A DNA stretch of 64,000 nucleotides from Microvelia longipes (Eukaryota; Arthropoda; Insecta; Hemiptera; Veliidae). The stretch lies in contig JACMZG010000008.1 of NCBI GenBank assembly GCA_018340805.1, forward strand, positions 18,178,676 through 18,242,675, written 5' to 3'. Under the pieces are notes generated by a model. It did not search any database, was not told the DNA's origin, and saw nothing but the letters and a program-made list of their open reading frames with translations. How positions within the stretch are numbered: the first letter of the stretch is position 1; the number at the start of each line of letters is the position of its first letter. Positions 24,030-36,690 of the stretch are shown one piece after another. Position numbers and translations under genes: made by a program.

Positions 24030-24822
24030 TTTTTATTTTTCCTCATTTATTTTGTAGTTATATAGGAGAAGTATGTGTGTTTGCAAAAAAGATGAATCCG
24101 AAATTATCCGTTTCAGGTGTTTTAAAGGCCTCCTGAGTGGTGTTCACAAAGTAGTCTGTCTGTATGTGTGAGTGTGTTTGTTATCATCGTGTATTCATGC
24201 TATAGAGTTGACACTTTGTACAACAATCAGTCTACTGCTGTAGTTGTGCTATTCGGAAAATATTTTTTTTTATGACATCATTAACTCGCAAAATTTTAAA
24301 AAAAATATCATAAACGACGAAAAAGTGATGCAATCAAATTGAGATTTAGCATGCATGTGGCTATGTATAAGACTAATGTATGGGTCAAGTTTCATCTCAT
24401 TAACAGCATTAATTTAATTTTTATCAAATGACTTGTGTACGTTTTTTAAAAAATTGTAAAAAATCAGAAAATGATTCAATTGAGTTTAAATTTGGTACAA
24501 GTGTATACCTTTACTTAATAAATAAGGACACTAAGTTTCGTTTCAATACGACAAGTATATCCATAATTTTTTTATTATAAAAGTTAAGCAGCATTGAGTG
24601 TGGTCAGTGCTGTATTGGTGACTGCTGAGAATTAAACGGATAAATTTACTATCTGCGGATGAGCAAAGCGAGTCCAAAGACACGTTGCAGCATAATTTTG
24701 GCAAATTTTATATTTTGAGGACAAGCGAAGCGAGTCCAATGCAGGGAGAATGAGCATTGCAAATCAGATGTGATGAGAAAAAGTTCCGTGGCACCCTGTA
24801 CCCAATTTTTTATTATAATTTA
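24030..24822 (+). repeat. 5S-rRNA-bearing interspersed repeat, full-length copy
   Basis: Begins with the family's 5' end (tttcctcatttattttgtag, then ataggagaagta), followed by 'gtttcaggtgttttaaaggc', 'tgttatcatcgtgtattcat' and 'atgacatcattaac'. The 5S-like stretch is at 24589-24640 (aaagttaagcagcattgagt, ggtcagtgct, ggtgactgctgagaat). The 3' part holds two 'gag-aagcgagtcca' motifs, and it ends 'ggcaccctgtacccaatttt'. Confidence 0.88.
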
Positions 24823-25972
24823 AAGTAGTTTTTTGAAATAATTTGCCAGACTTTGTTAAATATCACTCTAGACAGTAGCAGTGGTACATCTTGGGTTTGG
24901 GGCATTAACATCCATAGGATGCATCACAACGATTCCATACCCCCTCCCTATAGAAACAAATATGTAAAATTATTTTATATTTTTGCAATCAAATTAAGAA
25001 ATATTGTTGTTGCCACCTTTCAATATATTTTTTAAAATTCAATATTAAGTCACAGGAAGCTGAAGTGAGTGTTTTTAAGGTTTCTTAATTATTTTCATTT
25101 TGAATAATAACCTAAAAAGGAGCAAGTAACTCATTTCTCTGAAGTTATTTTCAAAGAGACATATACTACTAGAGGGAGGGTACTACAGCTTTTATCATGG
25201 CCAGTTACCCCATCTGTACTTTGGTGACTTCATTTTTCGTATTAATTATTTTATGTTAATATTACTTTGCTTTTTGACTATTTTGTCTTAAAGTAAATAA
25301 AATGTATTTAATATATGATTATTAATAAATATTAATGTATTATAATGAATTTAATATAAGTTTTTATATCGCTTATAATTTTTAATTAAAAAGTGATTTA
25401 ATGTGACATCATTGTAAAATCCTATTGTTCATTAGGTGTATTTAGCTGTTAGGGATTGTGGTGAGTCTCTAGTCTCTGTAGGGTACAGAGTAAGTAATGT
25501 TGTGATCCCTGATAAATGTGTATACTACCAGACCCCAGTTCTCCATTTAGTAGTATAAATCTCTTTGCTTATGTCAAATTGTTTGACAGATGTTCGTGAT
25601 AAATTAGAATTTAAATTACAGTCGATGTATTTATGAATGGATTAATTATACAGGGTGGTACATTTCAAATAAATCACTAGGTATTACACAGGACATCACC
25701 CTGATTACTTAGCTCTGTATAGAGCTATATCGATAAAATTAGTATCTACCCCCACTAATGCAACCACTGAGTGATTAAATAAATATTTTTTTTTTGGTAA
25801 TTGTTTGGATTGTATGGTAATCTGATTAACCAAATATGTATTTCTAAGATAACTTTAAAAAGTTAAATCGGAGCATACCATTACATGGATAATTTCTGAA
25901 ACTGTTTGTTGTCCAGGATATCAATTTGATACCAATATCAATGAAGGTAATTGTACCTTTATTTATCCCATA
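24823..25972. other. Intergenic, no gene seen
   Basis: AT-rich sequence with only chance frames; no recognised repeat. Confidence 0.5.
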
Positions 25973-26235
25973 CCACCCGTGGTGTAGTGGTTAAGGTACG
26001 CGTCCAATAAACAGAATGAATGAACTTTAAACTTCCAAGTTTATTTAGTCATGGGTTAAATCCCAGCACGGACCTATGAGGGATAAAAATTCTGCTTACC
26101 ACGTCCTTCAGAAGGGACATAAAGCCAGTGGTCTCGAGCCTGTGCATCGTCAGGTACTCGTTAAAGATCCATTACCCTAAATGAAACTGGGTATAGGCAA
26201 AATTTAGGACCCTCATAGTAGATTCATTATAATAA
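25973..26235 (+). mobile_element. tRNA-derived SINE with lengthened A-B box spacing
   Basis: Starts 'cacccgtggtgtagtggtta', a clear tRNA D-arm/A-box (GTGTAGTGGTTAAGGTACGCG). The B-box is GGGTTAAATCCC near 26055. Between them lies an extra segment bounded by AATAAAC and GTTTATT, making the spacing about 25 bp longer than in a tRNA. The tail includes 'cagtggtctcgagcctg' and 'cgttaaagatccat', resembling common SINE/LINE 3' tails. No protein. Confidence 0.75.
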
Positions 26236-27924
26236 TACTATACTGTTTCTGCCTTGTAGTTTAAAGTGTGTGGAGGTTTGGTTTAACAGTGAGGGCACGT
26301 GTTGTTCCTAGTTTTCACTAGACTATAAATATGTATGATTGCTTGAAAAACATGAGAGGAACAATAGAAATTCACGGCTCTTCTGTCTAGATTAGATGAA
26401 ATATACCTACACTAGAAATTAAAAGGAGTAGAACACTATTTTAGAAAGCTGGCAAAAAGGGCCCGACAACGTGGCCTACTTGCCTGGTAGTTACTACCAC
26501 TCCCCCCATATTACTATCACTACTATCCCATACAATGTATTAGAAAGGATGAATTCTAGTGTACAGTAAGCTTATTTTTAATTATTAGGTAATGTTTAAT
26601 TAATTAGGTATGTTCAAATTTAAGTTTTTAGAGTTAGAAAAACACATTTTTATAATTAGATTATCATGCATGGCAGACACCAATTTTATCTCGATAGCTT
26701 CACACAAAGCTAAGTTAATATAGGTGATGTATTTCAAATGTACTGTATAAAGATTAAATGAAATAAATAAATAAAATAAAATTAGCATTAAAAATATCAA
26801 CTCTTGTTTAAGTCATTGTAGTGTTAGTATTAAGCATTTGTAAGGTTTGTGCAATTTATATTCAAGTATGTTTTTGCTTGTGCCTACATAGGAAAGTTAG
26901 TATTTGCTGTTTTTGCACATTTTTATAATAAATTTTTGAGGTTAAGACGCTAAAGGTTAAACTAGAAGTAATTATTGCCATGGTGTTGATGTGTCAAAGC
27001 ATATTAGATCAAATAATAACCATTTTCTGTTTATTATGTAATTTTTATCTTTCACAAACATGTAAACATGTTAATTAATGGTGGGGCACAATTTTGTTAT
27101 CGACTTAACGACTGTTTCAGGTCAAAAGTAGTTCTAAAGTGCAATATTTTTTTGTGGTGTATGGTTATCTAGTGAGACAGAAACTTGAGTGAGTTAGTTC
27201 TCAAGTCCAGTATTCTTGATAGCTTAATTAAAAAAAAATCAATTAATTTTTACGTTTTATTTCCACATTTAACTTAAATCTTGCCTTTTCGAGATCAGGG
27301 GAAAAGGTATATTTACGTTTTATTAGTCTTCTCTAATAATAGTTTAAAAGTTGCTTTTAGTCCCTTTTGGAGATAGAATTATACAAATAGGCTGATGGCT
27401 GATCATCAGCCAGGCCAGGCTGCATGCATGCATCAGACTGAGGCTGCATGAGCCTCTGTTTATCCCCTCTGTTTATCCAATCACACTAGTATTTGTCTTA
27501 AATGCTTGTTTAACCTCCACACCTGACATGAAATAAGTTGATGATGGTAATGACAACCTGACCTTTACAAAGTAAATGTGTCACTCTCCTCTGCTGTTTT
27601 TTTTAACTTTTATCTTAGCCTTCAGTGAAATTTATATTTAGTTACTTATATTAAAACCAAAAAATTAAAGTTATTAGTTTTTTTAATGTTATATTTCATT
27701 ATTAATATATGTCAAAATGCTCAATTTGAATCTGGTGCAATTTATACCTTTGCTTTAATAAAAAATAATTGTTTACCTATTACTAACCATTTGATGATTA
27801 GTTGTTTTTATTAAATGTAAAATATATTTTATTGTCTAGGATTGTTATGGTTTAAAGAAAGTGTATTTTTTTATGTATTTCGATTTCTTGTTATTACTTA
27901 CGGTTGATTTTAAATTTTATTTAT
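26236..27924. other. Intergenic, no gene seen
   Basis: AT-rich. 27395-27450 contains short repeats of 'gctgatc/atcagc' and 'gcatgcatgcat'. No gene and no recognised element. Confidence 0.5.
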
Positions 27925-28233
27925 TATCCCATTTAGTTCAAATTTTTGCACGAGTGTATCCCTTACTTGTTTATAATAAACAAGTATTCAGTTCCATTTC
28001 AGTACGGTAGTATATCTATGGGTTTGTCAGATCTCTAACGTCAAGCAGCATTGAGCAAGCTCAGTACCTGGATGGATGATAATAGAGAATAAAACAGAGT
28101 AAAACAGTTTATTTTTTATAAATATGATTTCTATGTTTTAAGAATAGTGAAGTGAATCCAAAATGATGAGCATGTGTGTAGTGAATTTTACAAGGCAAAG
28201 AAAAGTACTCAGTTCCCCACACCTGATTTTTTA
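27925..28233 (+). repeat. 5S-bearing repeat, diverged 3' half
   Basis: Contains the block before the 5S part (caaatttttgcacgagtgta) and a 5S-like stretch at 28050-28098 (gtcaagcagcattgagcaag, ctcagtacctggatggatga). It ends 'cccacacctgatttttta'. The 5' half is lost or unrecognisable. Confidence 0.75.
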
Positions 28234-28454
28234 ATTTTGTTTGGTGTATAATTTGTCCATGTACTACAAATGTAATTTTTTTATTATGAATTTATTTATT
28301 TTGTTTAATAAAATTGACAAAAATTAAACTTCCACTTAGTTGACTTTATTAATTGAGGTATTTGGTTTATTTTTAAGAAGTGAATCCTTTTTCCTGACAT
28401 TTTTAACTCAGTAAATAATTTTATAAAAAATTGTCTAAAACAAATTAATCATAT

Positions 28455-28647
28455 AGTATGAGTTACTATATTTACACTACATTACTCTCAAAGATTATGT
28501 AGTATACTACATAATCTTTGATTACTCTATGGTATGAGTAATATAGTATGACTTACTGTAGTTATACTACATTACTCTATGGTATGAGTAATATAGTAAT
28601 AGTTACTATAGTTATACTACATTACTCTATGGTATGAGTAATATAGA
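28455..28647. repeat. Tandem ~50-bp repeats and a perfect 32-bp palindrome
   Basis: A unit of about 50 bp containing 'ctatggtatgagtaatatag' recurs three times, and each unit holds the dyad ATTACTC...GAGTAAT. At 28489-28520 lies a perfect palindrome whose half is CAAAGATTATGTAGTA. Confidence 0.85.
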
Positions 28648-29099
28648 TGAGCTTATCAGTCCTTTTTAGTGTGTGCAGTTAAGTGAGTTTTAAAAATCAT
28701 GCTAATAAATTATTAAATTTATTTCTAATTATTATATTTATTTTTATACAATACTATGCAATAATCCTCATAAATAAATTAATACTAATTAGAATAAAAA
28801 TCAATAATAAAATAAATATGAAGAATATAAAAAAAAATATCTATAACAACTAAGTAATTATATACGTATCTCATTAATTAATATTATGAAAACAAAAGTT
28901 GTTAACAACCACAGTTAAATTATAAAGTGATAAAACAGCAAACAAAGTACGAAATCTAAAATAAACATGAAATTATAAGATTCAAAGTTTATAACTTATA
29001 ATCTTAAAACCACAGCTTAGGCTGATTTCGATCAGATGATTTTTAAAATAAATGTATTATTATGATGTTAACTATAATTGTGATCTTATAAATGGTTTT

Positions 29100-29835
29100 T
29101 CATTCACTCACTATGCAAGGAGAATCAAAGAGAGAAATAGAAGAAAAAAGAAAGTTGGATTAGGATTGAATATTAATCAAACTAAATATATGAGAGTTAC
29201 CTGTAAGAGAGAAAGGAGGGGAAATTTAGCTATAGAAGGAAATGTGTGTGAAATGTTTAAGTACCTACATAAGTATGTAAGTACCTAAGATAGGAATGAT
29301 ATAGCTGGGAATAGATCAAGATTTGTCTTAGCCAAACTTCTTAAGTCTTAACTGTTAACATGGACATCAAAGATAAAAATGTATTAGACTATTATCTTAT
29401 ATACTGTTATTTATGGATCAGATGCATGGTTGATCACTCAAAAGATGGATTTTGAAAATGTTTGCTTAAGGAAAATTTATGGAAAGATAAGAGAGGACAG
29501 TGAGTGGAGGAGAAGGAAGAATAGCGAGCTTAGATCTTTATAAAAGGATCCTGATATTGTAGCGGTGGTTAAAGCGAGCAGGTTGAGGTGGTTTGGCCAT
29601 GTTATGAGAAGAGATGATGACATTGTCCTGAGGCAAGTTATTGAACAAGACCTGGCAGGCATAAAACCGAGAGACAGGCCTATACTGGGATAGATGGATA
29701 GAGTAAAAAAATACACTGAGATAGTAAACATATCTGTTAATGGCTGGATTTTTAGAGATAAGGAGAAGGGAAGTTGGCGAGGCAATGAACAGACTACAGT
29801 CCTATAAGGCTGACTATTAAGTAAGTATTCCTTAT
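29100..29835 (+). pseudogene. Non-LTR retrotransposon remnant (RT C-terminal part)
   Basis: Conceptual translation shows the thumb and C-terminal signature of a LINE: NINQTKYMRV, then GNVCEMFKYL, then VIYGSDAWLI-like, RKIYGKIRED, and VVKASRLRWFGHVMRR at about 29565-29610. Stops and frame changes interrupt it (for example before the KDPDIV stretch near 29540), and the catalytic domain is not recognised upstream. It cannot be mobile by itself. The antisense 126-codon frame over it is a shadow. Confidence 0.8.
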
Positions 29836-30489
29836 TTGTAGATTGTTTATCATTCAATAATTGAATGAATACACTAAATTTATAAATATTATTTATAACT
29901 GTAACATATCATCCGTATGTATGTCCAGTGATATTTATTACTAGAGAAATATAACTACAGTTGATTATAAATAACAAGTTTTTTTATTGTTAAAAAGAGT
30001 TGAACCAGTTCTATGATATACCTAAAGAAATTATTTTAATTATTTTTTTTAAAAACCTCAAATACTTTTAGTGATAACGATAGCAACTTTGAAACAGATT
30101 CTCACTGATTTTATTACAAGTTTTACTGTGATGTCCTTGGACATTTTTTTATTAATTTATTTTTAATTGACATCTGTATGATATCCAATTCAGTTAAGTT
30201 AAATAGTGAAAGTAAATAACTATAGAAGTAGATGGAGCATTAAGTACAATGGCAACATGCCAATAAAAACTTCTGCTAATGTATAATTAAACACTTCAGG
30301 GTCTTTTTTTAGCTTAAACACAAAATAACCAATTCTAACGGCTATAGGTTTAAAAATCAATATACTTTACTGTGTCTCTCAATAGGATTTCATTACTTTG
30401 GGTCAAGAGTAGTTTCCAAATAAATTTTCATATTATCCATCCCTTCCCCTCAACATTTTTTTACTAAATTATCTTTCAACAGACATAGA
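29836..30489. other. 5' flank of the receptor cluster
   Basis: AT-rich, no ORF or repeat recognised. It may hold the promoter of the first receptor copy. Confidence 0.5.
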
Positions 30490-31380
30490 ATGTTCAAAAA
30501 AGTTAAAAATGAAACTATTTACTCCATATTAAAACCAATTTTGATATTGTGTAACTTAGAAGCCGTTTTACCCATTACTTTTAATAAGAAATTGAACAAA
30601 TTAACTTTTAAATTAATTTCTTTAAGGACATTATACAGCTGCTTGTGGTACATAGTTATTCATTCCAGCAGTGCATATTTATTTGCTGACGTTACATTTA
30701 GAAAACATAGATTAAATTTTGCATATTTCGTACTGTTTGTTTATGATATTTTACTTCTTTTATTTTCAATAGAACTTTTTATTGATATGATTTATGCTTG
30801 TAATGAAATGATACATTTAACAGAATTAATTGATTTTTATGATAAGTTTTATTTAAGTTGCAAGTATTTGAAAGACCGATATAGTAAATCAAAATTCACA
30901 TGGTTATTTATTAAGTATTTATTATTTATATTGGTTAACAGTTGGAGTTCTTTTGTACTTGGGATATCCTTGTATTTCAGTCCATGATTGTATTAAAAAA
31001 ACTTTGTTAATAGAATATACAGCTAGATTTAAATTCTTTTTTACAATATTATACATAGCTTATTGCGGTGAGATCAATATTAGGTATAAAATACTAAAAA
31101 AGCAAATCAGATGTTTTATGAAGTTCCCCAGTAATATCGTAACTTTAAGAATATTATTATTTTATTTATATATAAATGTACAAGATCGTTAAACAAAAGT
31201 TTTGGTTCAATATGGAGGACATGTTTTATGTTTACCTCTATACTTTTAATCTGGGAGTTATTGGTAACTATGGCAAAAGGGAATGATATTGAGACCCGGA
31301 AAGCCACCATGCAGTGGAATGCCATGAATGCTTTCTACATGGTTCCAGTTTCCATTTTTTCTCATACATTAATGCTACAG
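30490..31380 (+). pseudogene. Gustatory receptor exon 1, frameshifted copy
   Basis: Starts ATG at 30490 (MFKKVKNETIYSIL), clearly a paralog of the intact receptor at 32308. The frame holds for about 155 codons, shifts by +1 near 30950, and would stop at 30985. The shifted frame carries the EYTARFKFFFTILYIAYCGE region to about 31175, then the homology returns to the original frame (CTRSLNKSFG-like onward) until an intact donor CAG|gtaata at 31380. I see no equivalents of the three short 3' exons before the next gene. It is either a pseudogene, or an alternative first exon of the downstream gene with two assembly indels. Confidence 0.85.
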
Positions 31381-32307
31381 GTAATAAGTATTTATTTAGT
31401 TGCCTAGTTCCAAAAGCAGTTCTACAATTTTTTTTTATTTGCACGAATACCACTGGAAAGAGAAATTCAGAATTACTAATTTATCATTTTGTAATAATTT
31501 TTAAGTCTCCTCATTGAATTAATTTATTTATTTGTATTAAATTTGGTGGTTTAGGAATGCACTGAGCCAATCATTACAAACTAAAGATAACAATTAGCTA
31601 TCTAGAATTGACGGTTGGCTACCATGAATATGGAATTAAATAGTAATAAATTTATGAAAAATTGATTAAATGCCAACTCTTAAACTAAACTCAAAAATAT
31701 TTCCATTCTCTTTACTACTCAATCCATACACTTTTTTATTCAAATCGATTTAAAAAAATTAAATGATATGCTGAGGTTTATCACTGTATAAATTATTTGA
31801 AAATGCTAGAAAATTAAGTATAATAATTAAAATTAATTTAAATAAAAAAACTTTATACATTTTTTATTATGCTTTAAATATTTTTATGAGTATTGATTAA
31901 GGAATGTAAGATAGGATAAATAACTAAATTAAAATTACCTATAAATAATTATCTATAATTATTTAAACAGTTATTTCAATTGGAAAGCCTATAAATTTAA
32001 AACAAGGGTCTCCTAAGCAAAGGAAATATTGTTGTTAATATGTTAAAGTTAATATAAGTAACATTCTTGATTTAGGCTCAAACTTTTTGACTAATAACTT
32101 CAATAACAAGAATCAGTTTAAGTACCCTAAAGAAGAGACTAGATTAAATTATTTCATTAGATAAAATGATAAAGACACGTACAAGTACTAATAATATCTT
32201 TAAAAATATTAAAGGATGACAGAATATACTTAATTTTATTTTAATATTTAATATTTTTGTTTTTTTTGTGGTAGAAAAATAAATTTTATTTTGTTAAATT
32301 GTCACAA
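31381..32307. other. Spacer between receptor copies
   Basis: AT-rich; no exon, no repeat of the families listed. It should contain the promoter of the second receptor. Confidence 0.5.
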
Positions 32308-35300
32308 ATGGAAAATAAAATTTATAAAAAAATGTTTAAAAAAATAAAAAATGAAACAATTTATTCTATTTTAACTCCAATTATAATATTATCTAATCTA
32401 GAATCAGTTTTGCCAATTACTTACAATAAGAAAACGAATAAATTAACTTACAAATTAATATCCCTAAGAACTTTAAACTGTTGTGTGTGGTATGTTATTC
32501 TTCATGTTTTTACAGTTTATATCTTTGCGGATGACATCTTTATGAACCAACAAATACGTTTCCTTTATTTAATATTATTAGTTTACGAAATTTTATTATT
32601 AATATTTTCAGTTATGTTGCTACTTGATGTATTATACGCTTGTACAGAGATAATAAACTTAACTAAATTAATTGATTTTTATGATACATTTTATTTAAGT
32701 TGTAATGTTTTAAAAACTCGCTATAGTAGATCCAAAATTGTATGGTTATCTGTTGTATTTATCTACTATTTAGTTTGGTTTTTATCTTTATTTATTTTCC
32801 ATAATGACGATTTATCTTTTAATAGTAGAGCTTTAAGATTATTTTTCTTAGAATATACAGCTAGATTTAAATTCTTTCTCACAATTATTTACTTAATTTA
32901 TTGTACCGAAATAAATACAAGATATAATCTAATAAAAAAACAAATTATTGGATTTGTTAAATTTGACAACAGTATTATAACATTGAGAATATTATTATCT
33001 CATTTAAATAAATGTACCAGATCACTAAATAAGAGTTTTGGTGCAATATGGAGGACATGTATTATATTTACATCAGTTAGTTTGGTATGGGAATTCATAA
33101 CAACTTTGGCAAATACTGAAGATGATGCTAGTTTCAGTACTTTTGAGTGGAATTTACTGCAGGCCTTGTACCTAGTACCTGTTACTTTTTACTCGCATTC
33201 TTTGATGGAACAGGTAATAAAATAAAATGCCTATCCTATAACCTTTTGGCTTCTACAAAAGTAACTATGGTACTTGCAGTGGTTTTGTACCGTGGTATAG
33301 AAATGATAATGTAAGCAGAGCCTCAGTAGTAGGCATATTTTGGCTAAAAGCCAACCACAAATTATTTGCACCTTAAAACATGTCCCTTCTCTTTACCAAA
33401 ACTGCAATGTGGAAGAAACTCTAGAACATATCATCTTTCATTGTCCAAAGAATTCAATTCAGAGAACGTCATTGTTAAATAGTTTGCAACATTGAAAAGT
33501 ATTTCAGCCTTTCAAACTCATTTTTAGTTAATAAATACATAATATACTTTTTAAGAGAAGCAAATATAAATATTTAATAAAAGAACACATAAACAAAACC
33601 CAAAGTTAAAAAAAAAAAATCAAAATTTTAATTTTCGCATGCTTAGATTTTTATTTAGTTAATTTTCAATATTTATTTCCAGAATAAATTATTGCTCAAT
33701 GAAATTCATTTAGTACGAACTGATAATCTAGATGAAGAGTGCAAATTTCAGGTAATTTATTAAAAAAAAGTATTTGGAGCGTTTTTTAAGACATGAAATC
33801 AATTAGATGATGCCCAAGGTGTACTTACCTAAGGTATATATAATGAGTATAAAACAATTCTAGGGGTTTACATAATAATATTTAATGATGCTCAAACAGG
33901 GTTACTATGACAATAAAGCTTCCATTACAACTATATACTTTCACATTAAATATAGGATATCAAATTACATTTAAATAATAATAATAAAAAAATTGTTTAA
34001 AAAACTAAGCGGCTCCATATGTTTATGTATTTTTTAACCGTTGTAGATTTTTTAAACTTTTTGATTATTTTTAGTTTAGCTTAGTCCTATTTTTGTTATG
34101 TTTTATGTAGGACTGAAGATGACCTTTGTAGGTTGAAAGCTGGCTCGCTTTTTAAATATAATTTGTAGAGAAACTGACGATTTATATTATAAGCCTTATT
34201 CATAGCATTTAACAGTTACATCCTTAAGATTTATTTGAAGGATCCAACCTAACAAATTTTCGGTCTCCATACAGGAGAAGGTCAGAGCCAAAGAACGTTC
34301 AATTATGTTCCACAAAAATATCATTAAATACAACTTTTACATGAGAGAGGAGTTGTAAGAGAGAGAGAGACATTTTTATAGATTCATCATCGATATTAAG
34401 TATTTTCCAGGCTTAATCTTTAACAATAGTCTACTTAATTAAAAGTTAACCAATTATCATATTTTTGATATGGTTTAATATAAACATGAGAGTAAAAGTT
34501 GATTGCTAAAATGATTAGTAAAAGAATTGATTAAAAGAAACTGAATTGCCTAAAAAAATAGTAAAGTAATGCGGGGAAGGTTTATTCTTTTCTATAATAC
34601 ATCATAAAAGGAAAACAAATATTTTCTAAGAAATTTAGCTGAAAAATATTTATGTTATAGGTTCTATATCTACTGAGGCAGCTGAGGCTAAACCCAATAA
34701 ACATAACATGTAGAAATATTTACAAAATAGATTTGAAATTTTTAGCCAAGGTAATGATCATACTTCTTGTATAAAATAGTTATAAGGAAGAAAATTTATC
34801 TAATCCATGCTATGACTAAGTAAATAATGAAAACTAATAAAAAACCAATAGTTTAGTAGTATGCTATTAAAGAATGTGAACTGTTCTGGAAACCTGGGTT
34901 TCTTGATAGATAACCATCTTACCTATCTTATCAACATGGAATAAAACAATGTCGCAAAGCTTGGGCTAACTTAAAATATCTGCATTTTGTAAAAAAAAGT
35001 TAATTGATTTTGATAAAAAAAGTGGTTTTCTGATGCTTTAGTACTGTCTCACCAACAAATAATATACAACAAATATATGAGGGGGTTCATATATTTCTTC
35101 CCAAGGAGAATGGTTTACTTTAACTAGAGTAGTATTCATGATTATAGCAAGCTTAATTTAATATAATTAAATCAAATTAAATTGTTGTATTTAAATAAAT
35201 AAGTAAGTATAAAATAAACTTAAGTAAAATTAAAACAAACTGAAATCAAACTTAAGTGTTTTTAACCTCTAGATTTAAAAACATTTTTCTCTAGGAGCTG

Positions 35301-35809
35301 TTTGGGCTCTAACTTATTGGGCCCCTTGGACTCAGGTTTTATAAATATCTTAAAAAACTGTAATAAATAAATTATTTTTTTTTTTTTAATTTTAGTAGTT
35401 ATTTTTTGGCTAAGGGGCCCAGTGAGGACTGCCGTTTTCCTTGGCCAGTCCACCCCTGTATAGAGATATAGTTCAAAGGTATGAAAGGATAAGCTACTCT
35501 TAGAAATCACGACCAATTATTACTAGTCCTCTTTAATCTCTTTATACAGTCCAATGTTATGAGATAAGCACTGCTACCTCTATGAACTTATATCCCTCTC
35601 TAATTTATTGATATTTTAAAGCAAGTCATTCTACACAAAATGAGCTAAAACTTCAAAGTTAATTTTTGTTTCAGTTCTGGGACAGTCTGTGCATACTTAT
35701 AATAACATTAGCACAGTTCACTCCTCAAATTAATAAACTTTTTGATTCAATCAGAGTGGAGAAAAATCATCCAGATAATACAACTCAGGTCCATCCAATA
35801 AGCAATTAA
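32308..35809 (+). CDS. Gustatory receptor (insect Gr family)
   Basis: A ligand-gated cation channel subunit of taste neurons by family. Coding exons 32308-33213, 33683-33751, 34661-34750 and 35675-35809, all joined in phase 0, give 399 aa. One long first exon followed by short phase-0 3' exons is the typical insect Gr layout. Seven hydrophobic segments are visible at about residues 57-75, 83-110, 145-165, 186-202, 250-268, 284-300 and 356-374. The last exon carries ILIITLAQF, matching the family's C-terminal TYhhhhhQF motif with ITLAQF. ATG 32308 was chosen as the first in-frame ATG; ATG 32332 (MFKKIKNET) aligns with the start of the upstream copy and is an alternative. AATAAA overlaps the stop region (35811). 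Ligand unknown. Intron 1 contains a LINE scrap at 33340-33500. Confidence 0.9.
33340..33500 (+). pseudogene. LINE 3'-end remnant (CCHC-like region)
   Basis: Translates in part as CNVEETLEHIIFHCPKNS, the C-x-H-x-C zinc-ribbon-like end of many LINE ORF2 proteins. Very short and without the rest of the ORF; inside receptor intron 1. Confidence 0.6.
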
Positions 35810-36499
35810 AAATAAAAGCGTAAACAATCACTGATATTGATATATGTAATCCCATTCCTAAACTGATGATGCAAGAACATTATGCAATTCACATCTCTCT
35901 TTTAATTAAAGGATGCTTCAAAGATGATATATCTCTGTTGCAAACTGGTTCACAGTATATACATGCTCCCTAGTACATGAAAATGAACTGCTAACAAGAT
36001 AGTCTTATTAACAATTAAACAATTGTTGTTGTTATAAGAATAAAAAATATACCACACTTAAACATAACACTCATAGAGGAATATAGTTAAAACTAATCAG
36101 TGACACCTCTATGCTCTGTATTGAACAAGATAAGGGGAAACATATATGCTGGTGGAATGATGTGATTGCAGAACTCTAAAATAAATGCCACAGGTTTAGA
36201 AGAACTGCCCAACGGGCCAAATGTGGAAATAATAAAATATCGAACGCAGAGCCCTAAGCTGACCAATAAAGAAGACAAAATCTGAATGTTGGGGACAACT
36301 GGTGGAAGACATTGATGTAGCCCCTGGGGGCTAGGCTAGAAGATAGCGATGAAAAACTAGTTTTAGAATGAAAAAAAAAAAACCACTGGCTTACTATCTC
36401 CATTTCACTAACTAAGGAAAATATAGACTGTAGAAGAATGTATACTTCTAGCTAATTTCCTTTAGCTGGAAGTAAAAAATTGCTAATAAATTGTGTGGT
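35810..36499. other. Downstream of the receptor gene
   Basis: AT-rich with no gene. It separates the receptor from the convergent RFC5 gene. Confidence 0.5.
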
Positions 36500-36690
36500 A
36501 TGACAGGAATCGGACCCGCAAGTGTTACAGAAATTGGTTTAAGAGGTCCTTACATATATGATTCATATATACATATACTAGCCAATTTTGTAAACACAAT
36601 ATCTCTTGTATGGATATTTTTAATTTTTTAAACCAATTTTAAATGAAACTTAGTACAAAAATCAACCTAATTGAGAAGATGATTACTACT
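36500..36690 (-). repeat. Fragment of the large composite repeat
   Basis: Diverged copy of the 1640-1860 part of repeat copy 1: 'caggaatcggacccgcaagt', a reduced TA tract, 'ttgtaaacacaatatctctt' and 'ttagtacaaaaatcaacct'. A run of about 16 C follows at 36711-36726. Confidence 0.65.

Noticed and set aside
24589..24640. A genuine 5S rRNA gene
   Set aside because: Only the central part of 5S is present, diverged, embedded in a repeated element; the 5' and 3' stems are missing.
29477..29857. 126-codon minus-strand frame
   Set aside because: It lies antisense to a recognisable LINE reverse-transcriptase remnant on the plus strand.
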